Of a DNA stretch of 64,000 nucleotides, positions 1-7,867 are shown piece after piece. Origin of the DNA: Sphingobacterium sp. B16(2022). Lineage in GTDB: Bacteria; Bacteroidota; Bacteroidia; Sphingobacteriales; Sphingobacteriaceae. Made by a program: the position numbers and the translations under genes. Below the pieces are notes generated by a model. The model saw nothing but the letters and a program-made list of their open reading frames with translations. It was not told where the DNA came from and ran no database searches. The DNA lies in the NCBI RefSeq assembly GCF_012030425.1, contig NZ_JAAUVN010000005.1:186001-250000 (forward strand), read 5' to 3'. Positions within the stretch are counted from its first letter, which is position 1. Each line of letters starts with the position of its first letter.

Positions 1-83
1 TCTACGTCCTTAAAATTTTCACATAAAGCTTGAATGTAACTTAGTGAAGGAAGTTCATCATCCAATAAAATACATTTAATCAT
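1..83 (-). CDS. LytTR-type response regulator, N-terminus only
   Basis: The gene starts with ATG at 83-81 and runs off the left edge of the window. The visible 27 residues begin MIKCILLDDE, the typical first beta strand and acidic pair of a CheY-like receiver domain. The ATG overlaps the last 8 bases of the upstream histidine kinase gene, so the two are translationally coupled. LytS-type kinases usually pair with LytTR DNA-binding response regulators; the output domain is outside the window, so that part is inference. Confidence 0.75.
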   Translation of the reverse strand, partial: MIKCILLDDELPSLSYIQALCENFKDV

Positions 84-792
84 TTTGATAAAGTTTTATT
101 TTTACGGTTACCGTGTATATATTTTCTTTTTGCTCAGTATTCAAGCTGTACTCAGTACCGTAAATATTTTTCAACCGTTTCGAAAAAGTTTTATTGCCCA
201 ATCCACCTAAGCTTGAGTCTATTTTTTGTTTTTGCATGACCCGATTAGAAACGGTGAGGTGAAAATAATCGTCGATAACCTCAAACACCACAGAGATAAA
301 ACTGTTTTCATTTTGAACATCAGCATGTTTGAAAGCATTTTCAATTGGGTTGATGGTCATAAATGGAGCAATAAGCATTTCTCCAGCTTCGGCACTAATT
401 TTTTTTCGTATATGTAGATCAAATAAGGGACTTATTTTAAGTTTATTGATCTCAATTAGATTTTGCGCAAAAGCGATCTCATCTTTTAGCTTTACGAACG
501 TGCCATCTGTTTCATAAAGAATATAGTCCAGTACATTGGATAATTTATCAAGTGCATGATAACTTTGATAGGCATGAGACTGAATAGCGTTTAATGCATT
601 TTTTAGTAAGTGTGGGTCCAACTTATAATAATTCGTTTCATCAGGAAGAGAAATGCTATTTAAATCTCGATTCTGTCGAATTAATAGTTTATTTTGACGT
701 TTTAAAATACGAACCTTCCAAAAGAGGAAGACCGCTAATAAAACAAGAATAAAGAACACAAGAAATAATAAACTATAATAAAAAGTAGACAT
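76..792 (-). CDS. LytS/YehU-family sensor histidine kinase
   Basis: 238-residue membrane kinase with one N-terminal transmembrane segment (about residues 5-27), a short linker and a His_kinase (PF06580) domain. The phospho-acceptor box KLDPHLLKNALN places the histidine at residue 61. The N box INPIENAFKHAD carries the ATP-site Asn at 152, and GGLGNKTFSKRL near the C-terminus is the G box. There is no periplasmic sensor domain of any size, so the signal must be membrane-level or come from a partner protein. It is followed with an 8-base overlap by a response regulator gene. The target genes cannot be read from this window. Confidence 0.88.
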   Translation of the reverse strand: MSTFYYSLLFLVFFILVLLAVFLFWKVRILKRQNKLLIRQNRDLNSISLPDETNYYKLDPHLLKNALNAIQSHAYQSYHALDKLSNVLDYILYETDGTFVKLKDEIAFAQNLIEINKLKISPLFDLHIRKKISAEAGEMLIAPFMTINPIENAFKHADVQNENSFISVVFEVIDDYFHLTVSNRVMQKQKIDSSLGGLGNKTFSKRLKNIYGTEYSLNTEQKENIYTVTVKIKLYQND

Positions 793-894
793 ACTGACTT
801 TGTTTTACTTCGAATATAGCAATTTTCTGTACAGACATGGCTTTTTTTGTTTTATGAAGAGGAGACAATTTGATATGTTCAGTTGCATAGAAAA

Positions 895-928
895 CAAGAA
901 AAGCTCATCTTTTGGATGAGCTTTCTTG
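895..928 (-). terminator. Terminator of tRNA cassette 1
   Basis: A hairpin with arms AAGCTCATC and GATGAGCTT, extended by A/T pairs, sits immediately after the tRNA-Leu discriminator base. It ends in TTTTCTTG on the minus strand. The same hairpin follows the other two cassettes. Confidence 0.75.
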
Positions 929-1013
929 TACCTAGGGCGGGAATCGAACCCGCACTTCCTTAACGGAAACAGGATTTTAAGTCCTGCGTGTCTACCAGTT
1001 CCACCACCTAGGC
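929..1013 (-). tRNA. tRNA-Leu(TAA), copy 1
   Basis: 85-nt class II tRNA read on the minus strand. The acceptor GCCTAGG pairs with CCTAGGT; the anticodon loop CTTAAAA gives anticodon TAA (UUA codons). The T arm is GGGTTCGATTCCC and there is a long variable arm. No CCA is encoded. It is cotranscribed with the tRNA-Gly 17 bp upstream. Confidence 0.95.
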
Positions 1014-1030
1014 AGGTGATATTAATGTGG

Positions 1031-1103
1031 AGCGAAAAACGAGATTCGAACTCGCGACCCCAACCTTGGCAAGGTTGTGCTCTACCAGCTGAGCTATTTT
1101 CGC
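1031..1103 (-). tRNA. tRNA-Gly(GCC), copy 1
   Basis: 73-nt tRNA on the minus strand. The acceptor GCGAAAA pairs with TTTTCGC; the anticodon loop TTGCCAA within the CAACC/GGTTG stem gives GCC. The T arm contains GAGTTCGAATCTC. It is the first gene of the two-tRNA cassette. Confidence 0.95.
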
Positions 1104-1143
1104 ATTGCTAACAGTTAACAAGTTGTTTTCTGTTTTGGTGATG

Positions 1144-1173
1144 CAAATATACGGCGATTTTTATAAAATCAAA
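1144..1173 (-). promoter_or_regulatory. Promoter of tRNA cassette 1
   Basis: On the minus strand, TATATTTG (1151-1144) matches the Bacteroidetes -7 consensus TAnnTTTG. TTTG at 1173-1170 is the -33 box with an 18-bp spacer. The -7 box lies 41 bp before tRNA-Gly, leaving a leader of about 35 nt. Confidence 0.75.
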
Positions 1174-1344
1174 ATTTGAAACCATCATTTTTTTAATATT
1201 TAATGTAATGACCTCAAATATTGGCTCTTATTTTTTAGATTGAAATGAATAATAGAAAAATACATTGATCTGAAACTGGAGTATAGATGTTTTTTCAAAA
1301 TTTCGCACCTATTATACGATGCACTATTTGTACATGTTTCAAGT

Positions 1345-1374
1345 AAAATGACAGCCTTCCAAAGCCGTCATTTT
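1345..1374 (-). terminator. Terminator after the fabF-like gene
   Basis: AAAATGAC...GTCATTTT inverted repeat with a short loop. The two mismatches become G-U wobbles only when read on the minus strand, so it fits as the 3' terminator of the ketoacyl synthase gene ending at 1414. Confidence 0.65.
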
Positions 1375-1413
1375 AAAATGTTCATTTATAAATCTTCTAC
1401 AAGTAGCCGAGAT

Positions 1414-2661
1414 CTAGTGCTCTATTTTTTTGAAAATGGAACAAGCGATATGACCACCAAAACCAAAAGTATTACTCATGGCTATGTCTACTTTTTTATG
1501 CTTTGCTTTTCCGAGAGTTAAATCCAATTTATCAGCAAATTCAGGTTCTATTTCTTTAGAGTTTATCGTAGGCGGAACAATATCTTCTTGAACCGCCTTA
1601 ATACAAGCAATAGCTTCGATAGCTCCAGCAGCTCCCAGTAAGTGCCCTGTCATTGATTTTGTAGCGCTAATAGATACCTCGTTGTTAAAACCAAACATTC
1701 TTCCCATAGCTTTCAGTTCACTTTGATCGCCCATAGGAGTAGAAGTTGCGTGCGCATTGACATAGTCTATATCTTTTGCAGCGATATTCGCATCCTCCAA
1801 AGCAAGTTTCATTCCCAGAAATGCCCCGTCTCCTTCAGGATGTGTGCCCGTAATATGATAAGCATCCGCCGCTAAACTTCCTCCAATTATTTCCGCAATA
1901 ATCGGGGCATTTCTTTTAATCGCACTTTCATAGCTTTCCAATACAATAGCCCCAGCTCCTTCTCCTAATACAAAACCGTTGCGATGAATATCAAAAGGGC
2001 GGGAGGCACCCAAATAATCCTCATTACTTGTTGATAAAGCTTTAGATGCATTAAATCCACCGATGGAACTTTCGGTTATAGACGCTTCAGAACCTCCGGT
2101 AATAATCATATCCGCTTTCCCCCAGCGGATATAATTAAAGGCATCAACAATCGCAGTATTACTTGCAGAACAGGCAGAGGCGGTCGTATAATTTACTCCT
2201 CTAAGTCCATATTTAATGGAGATAACACCTGAAGCAATGTTCAAAATACGCTTAGAAATAAAGAACGGACTGAAGCGTGGTATTCCATTTCCTTGCTTAA
2301 ACTCCGCTATTTGTTGCTCAAATGTTGAAACCCCACCATCTCCAGAAGCCCAGATAACACCTATCCGATCTTTGTCCAGTAGATTGAAATCAATCTCAGC
2401 GTGGTGAATAGCCTCATGAACGCTAGCTAATGCATATTGCGTAAAAAGATCTAATTTTCGTAATTCTGATTTTTCCATGAATTGTAAAGGATCAAAATCT
2501 CTTACTTCACATGCGAATTTTGTTTTAAAGTTTGTCGCATCAAATTTAGTAATCATTTTTGCGCCACTTTGACCCAAAATCAGTGCATTCCAAAATTTAT
2601 CTACGGTATTTCCTAAAGGCGTAATCGCTCCAATACCTGTTATAACAACTCTTTTCATCAT
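1414..2661 (-). CDS. Beta-ketoacyl-ACP synthase (FabF-like)
   Basis: 415 residues, the usual length for KAS II. The KS triad is visible: Cys164 in TASACSASN, His304 in NAHATST and His340 in SMTGHLLG, with Lys335 before it. It would condense acyl-ACP with malonyl-ACP in the cytoplasm. It starts ATGATG directly after the TAA of the tetR-like gene, with no gap, so the two genes form a coupled pair. The lack of acpP or fabD beside it, and the dedicated TetR regulator, suggest a specialised paralogue rather than the housekeeping fabF. This is inference. Confidence 0.9.
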   Translation of the reverse strand: MMKRVVITGIGAITPLGNTVDKFWNALILGQSGAKMITKFDATNFKTKFACEVRDFDPLQFMEKSELRKLDLFTQYALASVHEAIHHAEIDFNLLDKDRIGVIWASGDGGVSTFEQQIAEFKQGNGIPRFSPFFISKRILNIASGVISIKYGLRGVNYTTASACSASNTAIVDAFNYIRWGKADMIITGGSEASITESSIGGFNASKALSTSNEDYLGASRPFDIHRNGFVLGEGAGAIVLESYESAIKRNAPIIAEIIGGSLAADAYHITGTHPEGDGAFLGMKLALEDANIAAKDIDYVNAHATSTPMGDQSELKAMGRMFGFNNEVSISATKSMTGHLLGAAGAIEAIACIKAVQEDIVPPTINSKEIEPEFADKLDLTLGKAKHKKVDIAMSNTFGFGGHIACSIFKKIEH

Positions 2662-3219
2662 TTAATCGTTTTTAATTAAATCTTCTTTAATAATTTTTTG
2701 TATGAGAGTGAAATCTTCATCACCGGTCAGTCTAGTAATCTGTACACTTGCAATCATCGTGGAAATTAGTAAGACGGCTTTTGTTCTAGGCTCACCTTTA
2801 AAATGAAAAGTACCCTGTTCTTGACCATATTTAAGCCATTCAATTACCCAGTTTAAAACCTGTTCGGAAAAAATCTTTAGATGTTCAATAATACCTATAT
2901 CTAAAGTATTGTAATCAGTGGATAGAGAGCCAACGATACATATTTTATTGTCATTTTTAATATTCCTGTATATAGAGAGGAACTTGTCTAGTTTTTGTAG
3001 TGGAGATTTATCTTCAAAATCCTTTTTCATTTTGTGAAAGTTTTCAATATGATAATCTATAACTGCAATTCCCAAATCTATTTTTTGTGGAAAATGATAA
3101 TGAATAGAAGCTTTTTTTATTCCAACGGCATTAGATATATCAAAAAAGCTAAAGGCATTGTAACCCTTATCCCGAATCAGGCTATCAGCAACTTGTATGA
3201 TTTGTTCTTTTGTTGACAT
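2662..3219 (-). CDS. TetR/AcrR-family transcriptional regulator
   Basis: 185 residues from the ATG at 3219; a TTG one codon upstream is a less likely start. The N-terminal helix-turn-helix spans about residues 5-50, with the typical FSFFDISNAVGIKKASIHYHF pattern split over the recognition helix. The rest is an all-helical ligand domain without recognisable specificity. It is the first gene of the tetR-fabF unit, and a 16-bp palindrome lies 27 bp before the start, so autoregulation together with the ketoacyl synthase gene is likely. The ligand may be an acyl compound, by neighbourhood only. Confidence 0.88.
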   Translation of the reverse strand: MSTKEQIIQVADSLIRDKGYNAFSFFDISNAVGIKKASIHYHFPQKIDLGIAVIDYHIENFHKMKKDFEDKSPLQKLDKFLSIYRNIKNDNKICIVGSLSTDYNTLDIGIIEHLKIFSEQVLNWVIEWLKYGQEQGTFHFKGEPRTKAVLLISTMIASVQITRLTGDEDFTLIQKIIKEDLIKND

Positions 3220-3245
3220 CAATTATTTTTTTGTAAATATACAAA

Positions 3246-3261
3246 CCTACCAGTTGGTAGG
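3246..3261. promoter_or_regulatory. Putative TetR operator palindrome
   Basis: CCTACCAGTTGGTAGG is an inverted repeat with arms CCTACC/GGTAGG, just upstream of the tetR-like start. Its shape and size fit the short GC-containing operators of TetR-family repressors. Confidence 0.6.
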
Positions 3262-3491
3262 CAAGAGTTGCTGATATTTATTTGAGATCAGTGGTGTAGT
3301 TGGATTTTTCCGCATGATCAGGCCTACCTGATTATGCAAGAACTTTTTTGAAGTGAGCGGATGTATTATCGCTGGGGTTATTGTATTTTGAAATACATGA
3401 TGATCAGGATTTAAAATCTGAAATTTAAGTTTTAAGGGATATCTTGGTCAATTACATGTAAAGGGAGGAAACTCGAAATATTTAAAATAAA

Positions 3492-3525
3492 CAAGAAAAG
3501 CTCATCTTTTGGATGAGCTTTCTTG
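3492..3525 (-). terminator. Terminator of tRNA cassette 2
   Basis: Same hairpin as at 895-928 (arms AAGCTCATC/GATGAGCTT), immediately after the tRNA-Leu 3' end on the minus strand. Confidence 0.75.
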
Positions 3526-3610
3526 TACCTAGGGCGGGAATCGAACCCGCACTTCCTTAACGGAAACAGGATTTTAAGTCCTGCGTGTCTACCAGTTCCA
3601 CCACCTAGGC
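3526..3610 (-). tRNA. tRNA-Leu(TAA), copy 2
   Basis: Sequence identical to copy 1 (929-1013): acceptor GCCTAGG/CCTAGGT, anticodon loop CTTAAAA, long variable arm, no encoded CCA. Confidence 0.95.
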
Positions 3611-3626
3611 AGGTGATTTAATGTGG

Positions 3627-3699
3627 AGCGAAAAACGAGATTCGAACTCGCGACCCCAACCTTGGCAAGGTTGTGCTCTACCAGCTGAGCTATTTTCGC
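3627..3699 (-). tRNA. tRNA-Gly(GCC), copy 2
   Basis: Identical to copy 1. The spacer to tRNA-Leu is 16 bp here instead of 17, and the upstream leader differs from the other two cassettes. Confidence 0.95.
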
Positions 3700-3710
3700 T
3701 TTTGATACTG

Positions 3711-3740
3711 CAAATATAGGGAGATTATAGATACTACAAA
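3711..3740 (-). promoter_or_regulatory. Promoter of tRNA cassette 2
   Basis: The -7 box TATATTTG (3718-3711) and -33 TTTG (3740-3737) are 18 bp apart. The -7 box lies only 11 bp before tRNA-Gly, so this copy lacks the leader of about 30 nt present in copies 1 and 3. Confidence 0.7.
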
Positions 3741-3886
3741 ATGTTTTTTTACAGCTAAAGCGTAATTCCCTCAAATGAAGCGAGATAATTTTCATCCCGC
3801 TTCAAAATACGATGTGTTTAAATTTGAATTCACCACCTTGCTACGTATGTAGCGTAATTAATTCAATCTTTCATAGCAGTCAAAAC

Positions 3887-4597
3887 TTAAAATGAGAGGG
3901 TAGTGAATCTCCAGTGGTAAGTATCAACTAGCGTCAGTTTGTCCAAATCAACAGGTAGATCCGTTATAATTTTCAATACCTGCATGGCCATCATACTTCC
4001 GATGATTCCAGGCAGAGGGCCTAATACCCCATATTGATCACAGTTAGGAACATCTTCCGGATGAGGAGGCTCTGGAAATAAATCACGCAATTGTTTACTG
4101 CCCATGTAATTGAAAACAGCCATTTGACCTTTGAAAGCAAGAATACTTCCATACACCAAAACTTTGTTGGAACGTACGCAAGCATCGTTGATCAGGTAAC
4201 GTGTAGTAAAGTTATCAGAACCATCTACAACAATGTCATATCCTGCCAGGGTAACATCAACATTCTCAGAAGTGATTTTTGTCGCAATGCTATCGACTTG
4301 GATGGATGAATTGAGTTCGCGGATATATACTGCCGCACTTTTTACTTTTTGTAGATGTACACTTTTTTCATTGTGTATAATTTGTCTGTTGAGATTATGA
4401 ATTTCTACATGATCAAAATCAACAATCCCTAAATGACCTACTCCAGCAGCAGCGAGATATTGAAGAACAGGCGAACCTAGTCCACCTGCTCCAATTACGA
4501 GGACTTTTGCTGCCATAATTTTCTGTTGCCCTTCAACACCAATTTCATTAATGAAAACTTGGCGGGAGTATCGATCAAAAGCACTGTGCTGTTGCAT
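3887..4597 (-). CDS. thiF: ThiF/HesA/MoeB-type adenylyltransferase
   Basis: 236 residues. The E1-like fold is clear: GAGGLGSP nucleotide loop near residue 37, the Asp-Asn-Arg region DFDHVEIHNLNRQ, and VVDGSDNFTTRYLIND. It would adenylate the C-terminal Gly-Gly of ThiS for sulfur transfer. It is the last gene of the thiamine operon, 26 bp after thiH. The zinc-binding CxxC pairs of MoeB/ThiF seem missing: the first reads QLRD, and the protein ends before the second. The conserved Cys in VPNCDQYGV is kept. A MoeB role cannot be ruled out, but the operon favours ThiF. Confidence 0.88.
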   Translation of the reverse strand: MQQHSAFDRYSRQVFINEIGVEGQQKIMAAKVLVIGAGGLGSPVLQYLAAAGVGHLGIVDFDHVEIHNLNRQIIHNEKSVHLQKVKSAAVYIRELNSSIQVDSIATKITSENVDVTLAGYDIVVDGSDNFTTRYLINDACVRSNKVLVYGSILAFKGQMAVFNYMGSKQLRDLFPEPPHPEDVPNCDQYGVLGPLPGIIGSMMAMQVLKIITDLPVDLDKLTLVDTYHWRFTTLSF

Positions 4598-4623
4598 AAA
4601 TACAGTAATTTAAATTAGAATTA

Positions 4624-5745
4624 TTATTGGCTACCAGAGTAGCTTTTGTCCCAGTCTTTCATAATGGGATCGTATCCAGCCTTTCTGATGATACCTTGGA
4701 TAGTTTCCATACTGCGCTCATCACTGATCTCAAATTGTTCAAGCGACTGTGGATCGACCACATAGCCACCTGGATTTGTCTTCGAAGCGGCACTCATGGT
4801 CGTAACACCGATAGGAATGATATGGTCTCTAAATTTCTCGCGTTCACGGGTTGATATGGATATTTCTAAATTTTCATTCCATAAACGATAAGCGCAGATC
4901 AATTGCAGTAAATCACGATCTTCCATAATAAAATTCGGTGTGGATACACCTTCAGCAGGACGTAATCGAGGAAATGAAACTGAATATTTTGTACGCCAAT
5001 AATGCTTCTCTAGATAATCAATATGTAACGCATTGAAAAAGCTATCGACACGCCAGTCTTCTAGACCTAAAAGAACACCAAGACCAATTTTATGAATTCC
5101 TGCTTCACCAATACGGTCTGGTGTATCCAGCCGATACTCAAAATTTGACTTTTTGCCTTTTGGATGATATGTTTTATAAACCTCTTGATGATAGGTTTCC
5201 TGATAGACAAGCACAGTATTAACACCTTCTTCCTGCAGAATACGGTATTCTTCTAAAAGCAGAGGTTGTACTTCAATGGATATCTGCGCGAAGTGGGGCT
5301 TCAGCAATGCAATCGCATTTTTAAAGTAATTGATCTCAACTGTTTTATTGGCTTCTCCGCTTACCAATAATACATGACTGATACCCATAGATTTTAGCGC
5401 CATGGCTTCTAACAGTAATTCTGTATTCGAAAGTGTTTTGCGCTTGATCTTATTGTCCATACTAAAACCGCAATAGGTGCAGATATTCTGACATTCATTG
5501 CTTAGATATAAAGGAGCATATAACTGGATTGTCTTACCAAATCGACGTTGTGTGATCTGTTGCGTTAATTGGGCCATTTCTTCTATTTCAGTAATCGCCG
5601 CAGGAGAAAGGAAGGTTAGAAAATCAGTTAAATTTCTTTTTTCTTTACGGAGACTTCTTCTAACATCCTCAACTGTGGTGTTATATATTTTTTCCTTGAT
5701 TTCCTGCCAGCTGTATAGTGTAAATAGTTCCTGAAAAGTTTGCAT
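4624..5745 (-). CDS. thiH: 2-iminoacetate synthase ThiH
   Basis: 373-residue radical SAM enzyme that cleaves tyrosine to dehydroglycine (2-iminoacetate) and p-cresol for thiazole formation. The Fe-S motif CQNICTYCGF (CxxxCxxC) lies near residue 90, and the length fits the family (about 370). It sits 9 bp after thiG and before thiF. Using ThiH rather than the oxidase ThiO implies an oxygen-independent route to the thiazole in this organism. Confidence 0.95.
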   Translation of the reverse strand: MQTFQELFTLYSWQEIKEKIYNTTVEDVRRSLRKEKRNLTDFLTFLSPAAITEIEEMAQLTQQITQRRFGKTIQLYAPLYLSNECQNICTYCGFSMDNKIKRKTLSNTELLLEAMALKSMGISHVLLVSGEANKTVEINYFKNAIALLKPHFAQISIEVQPLLLEEYRILQEEGVNTVLVYQETYHQEVYKTYHPKGKKSNFEYRLDTPDRIGEAGIHKIGLGVLLGLEDWRVDSFFNALHIDYLEKHYWRTKYSVSFPRLRPAEGVSTPNFIMEDRDLLQLICAYRLWNENLEISISTREREKFRDHIIPIGVTTMSAASKTNPGGYVVDPQSLEQFEISDERSMETIQGIIRKAGYDPIMKDWDKSYSGSQ

Positions 5746-5754
5746 AAAACGTTC

Positions 5755-6525
5755 TTAATCGATTAAAAATGAAGTTAGCGGACTAGAAGCGATAGCACGA
5801 TTTTCTGATATACCTAATCCTGCCTGATAAGCTTTGCGACCTGCTATTACAGCTTCTTTAAATGCCTCCGCCATCTGTATCGGATATTTTGCGGATGCAA
5901 TAGCTGTATTGACTAAAACAGCATCAGCACCGATTTCCATTGCCTTTGCGGCATCGGAAGGAGCACCAATTCCAGCATCGATAATAACAGGAACTTGGCT
6001 CTGAGCGATGATCATTTCTAAAAAGTCCAATGTACGAAGTCCTTTATTACTACCTATGGGTGCAGCTAACGGCATTACTGCCGACGTTCCAGCTTCTTCT
6101 AGTCTTTTACAGAGCACTGGATCTGCATGCATATAAGGGAGCACAATAAAACCGAGTTTTGCAAGTTGCTCCGTAGCCAACAATGTTTCGATCGGATCGG
6201 GCATCAGGTAACGTGAATCTGGATGAATTTCGAGTTTTACCCAGTTCGTTTCCAGGGCTTCACGAGCAAGTTGTGCGGCCAAGACTGCTTCTTTTGCATT
6301 ACGTGCTCCAGAGGTATTGGGGAGTAAATTTACGCCAGTGATTTGTAAAGACTCGAGAAATGTGTCTGAGGAAGACTGATGGTCCAAACGCTTTAAAGCC
6401 ATCGTGACCAATTCAGAACCCGATGCGACGATAGATTCCTTCATTTGTTGCAGACTTCCGAACTTTCCTGTTCCTAAGAATAGTCTCGATTGAAATATCT
6501 GATCTGCTATTTTTAATGTATCCAT
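5755..6525 (-). CDS. thiG: Thiazole synthase ThiG
   Basis: 256 residues, standard length. This TIM-barrel enzyme builds thiazole phosphate from DXP, dehydroglycine and ThiS thiocarboxylate. Hallmarks include LFLGTGKF at the N-terminus, NTSGARNAKEAV, MPLAAPIGSNKGL and DAGIGAPSDAAKAMEIGADAV split over the phosphate site, plus VNTAIA. The start overlaps the end of thiE by 13 bp, indicating translational coupling inside the thi operon. Confidence 0.95.
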   Translation of the reverse strand: MDTLKIADQIFQSRLFLGTGKFGSLQQMKESIVASGSELVTMALKRLDHQSSSDTFLESLQITGVNLLPNTSGARNAKEAVLAAQLAREALETNWVKLEIHPDSRYLMPDPIETLLATEQLAKLGFIVLPYMHADPVLCKRLEEAGTSAVMPLAAPIGSNKGLRTLDFLEMIIAQSQVPVIIDAGIGAPSDAAKAMEIGADAVLVNTAIASAKYPIQMAEAFKEAVIAGRKAYQAGLGISENRAIASSPLTSFLID

Positions 6526-7163
6526 TGCAGTTTATTTTTAAGTTCTTGAATGTAGTGAGGGTGTACGGTGATCAAACTTGACAGTGCTATCCCATAAATG
6601 CCAATATCTTGTAGGGGAACGATATCATCAAGTGTTATACCGCCAATAGCGTAAATCGGCGGATAGTTTTGACCGTTGTTTTTTAAATGATAAACGATGT
6701 CTTGATATCCTGTTAAGCCTAATATTGGACTTAAATTGTTTTTAGTTGCGGTGAACCGTAAAGGGCCAAGACCGATGTAATCGCAGTTTTCTGTGATGCG
6801 TTGCTGTACGTCAGAAATATTATTTGCTGTACCACCAATTATTTTGTGCGGTTCTAATACATGTCGGGCCTCTTGTATGTCAGTATCTGTTAATCCCAGA
6901 TGAACTCCGGCAGCATCAATGGTTTTGGCTATGTGCAGATAATCATTGATAATAAGAGTAGCACTATGTTGCAAGCAATGCTGTTTAATACGACGTGCTA
7001 ATGCGAGCACTTCATCTTCAGTGCCTTGTTTCCAGCGTAGCTGAATCCAATCTGCACCCGCTTGTAGTGCATTATTAATGTTAGTCTCCTGTTCAATAGC
7101 CGTATCTCCCTGCGAGATATACTGTATCTTACTGAACGTGATATTTTTGGGGTATGCTGTCAT
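6513..7163 (-). CDS. thiE: Thiamine phosphate synthase ThiE
   Basis: 216-residue TIM barrel joining HMP-PP and thiazole phosphate. Family marks include WIQLRWK near residue 36, NDYLHIAKTIDAAGVHLGLTD (split), IGGTANN, YIGLGPLRFTATK and YAIGGITLDDI. It is the more canonical of two ThiE-like proteins in this operon. The start follows a 107-bp gap after the preceding gene, in which no terminator or separate promoter is obvious. Confidence 0.92.
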   Translation of the reverse strand: MTAYPKNITFSKIQYISQGDTAIEQETNINNALQAGADWIQLRWKQGTEDEVLALARRIKQHCLQHSATLIINDYLHIAKTIDAAGVHLGLTDTDIQEARHVLEPHKIIGGTANNISDVQQRITENCDYIGLGPLRFTATKNNLSPILGLTGYQDIVYHLKNNGQNYPPIYAIGGITLDDIVPLQDIGIYGIALSSLITVHPHYIQELKNKLQWIH

Positions 7164-7270
7164 TACTGTTTCAATTTTTTTGCTATCGCATTTTTCTGCT
7201 CAGTATAATCCGGTTTGGGTATTTCCTTCTAATCATTTGTAAAGGAATGAAGTACCTTTAACAACTATTG

Positions 7271-7867
7271 TTACAGGCAATATGCATGATCTTTCATAAG
7301 ACAATTTTTAAAACTTATTAAAGGTTGTTCATTCTTCCAGATTTCTCCTAATAGCGCTACACCATCGACGCCGGCATCATATACAAGGCCTAGGTTTTCG
7401 GAATGGATACCAGCAAGCCCAATTAATTGAACTTGCTGGTTATTCCGTAGCTTTAACTCGTTTTTTACGGTATGCTCCTTACCATGACCAGGTTTTGAAA
7501 TACTTGAAAACATCGGACTAAACAGTGCGTATGACCATCGGTTATCCAGTTGATTAAAATCTGCAATGCTGTGCACAGATGTTGATCGGATTACGGTAGG
7601 ACTATACTGATTTTGTTTTTTTGATTTTCGATCATATTCATTAAAATGTAACCGGTTTATGTTCAGCTTTTCGGCTAGATAATGATGGCTATGCAGGACA
7701 AGACGGTTTCGATATTGCGGAGCTATTCCATAAATAAATTGACACATATCATCATCTGAAAAGTTATATTTTCTGATATGTAACAGTTCCAATCCTGCAT
7801 CCAGTATACTGTTGATGATCTGGAGTTCGTTATCAATATCATGCTCAGCTGTCAAGACGATGATCAT
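7271..7867 (-). CDS. ThiE/TenI-like protein (second TMP synthase homologue)
   Basis: 198 residues with the ThiE/TenI barrel pattern: ELLHIRKYNF, HSHHYLAEKLNINRLHFNE, FSPMFSSISKPGHG and LIGLAGIHSEN. It is shorter and less conserved than the ThiE encoded just downstream and lacks the NDYxxIA element. TenI proteins act as thiazole tautomerases in other bacteria, which would make sense next to thiG, but the sequence alone does not decide between tautomerase and a divergent ThiE. The start overlaps the thiC stop by 4 bp (ATGA). Confidence 0.78.
   Translation of the reverse strand: MIIVLTAEHDIDNELQIINSILDAGLELLHIRKYNFSDDDMCQFIYGIAPQYRNRLVLHSHHYLAEKLNINRLHFNEYDRKSKKQNQYSPTVIRSTSVHSIADFNQLDNRWSYALFSPMFSSISKPGHGKEHTVKNELKLRNNQQVQLIGLAGIHSENLGLVYDAGVDGVALLGEIWKNEQPLISFKNCLMKDHAYCL

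Larger units (their letters stand above)
892..1151 (-). repeat. tRNA cassette repeat, copy 1
   Basis: A block of about 260 bp holding terminator, tRNA-Leu, tRNA-Gly, leader and the -7 promoter box. By eye it is identical to the block at 11273-11532, 10,381 bp away in the same orientation. A third cassette at 3492-3718 shares the terminator and both tRNAs but has a shorter leader and a one-base-shorter tRNA spacer. Confidence 0.9.

Noticed and set aside
926..1111. 61-residue plus-strand reading frame across tRNA cassette 1 (repeated at 11307-11492 and related to 3589-3795)
   Set aside because: It is antisense to the tRNA-Leu/tRNA-Gly genes; the conservation comes from the tRNAs.
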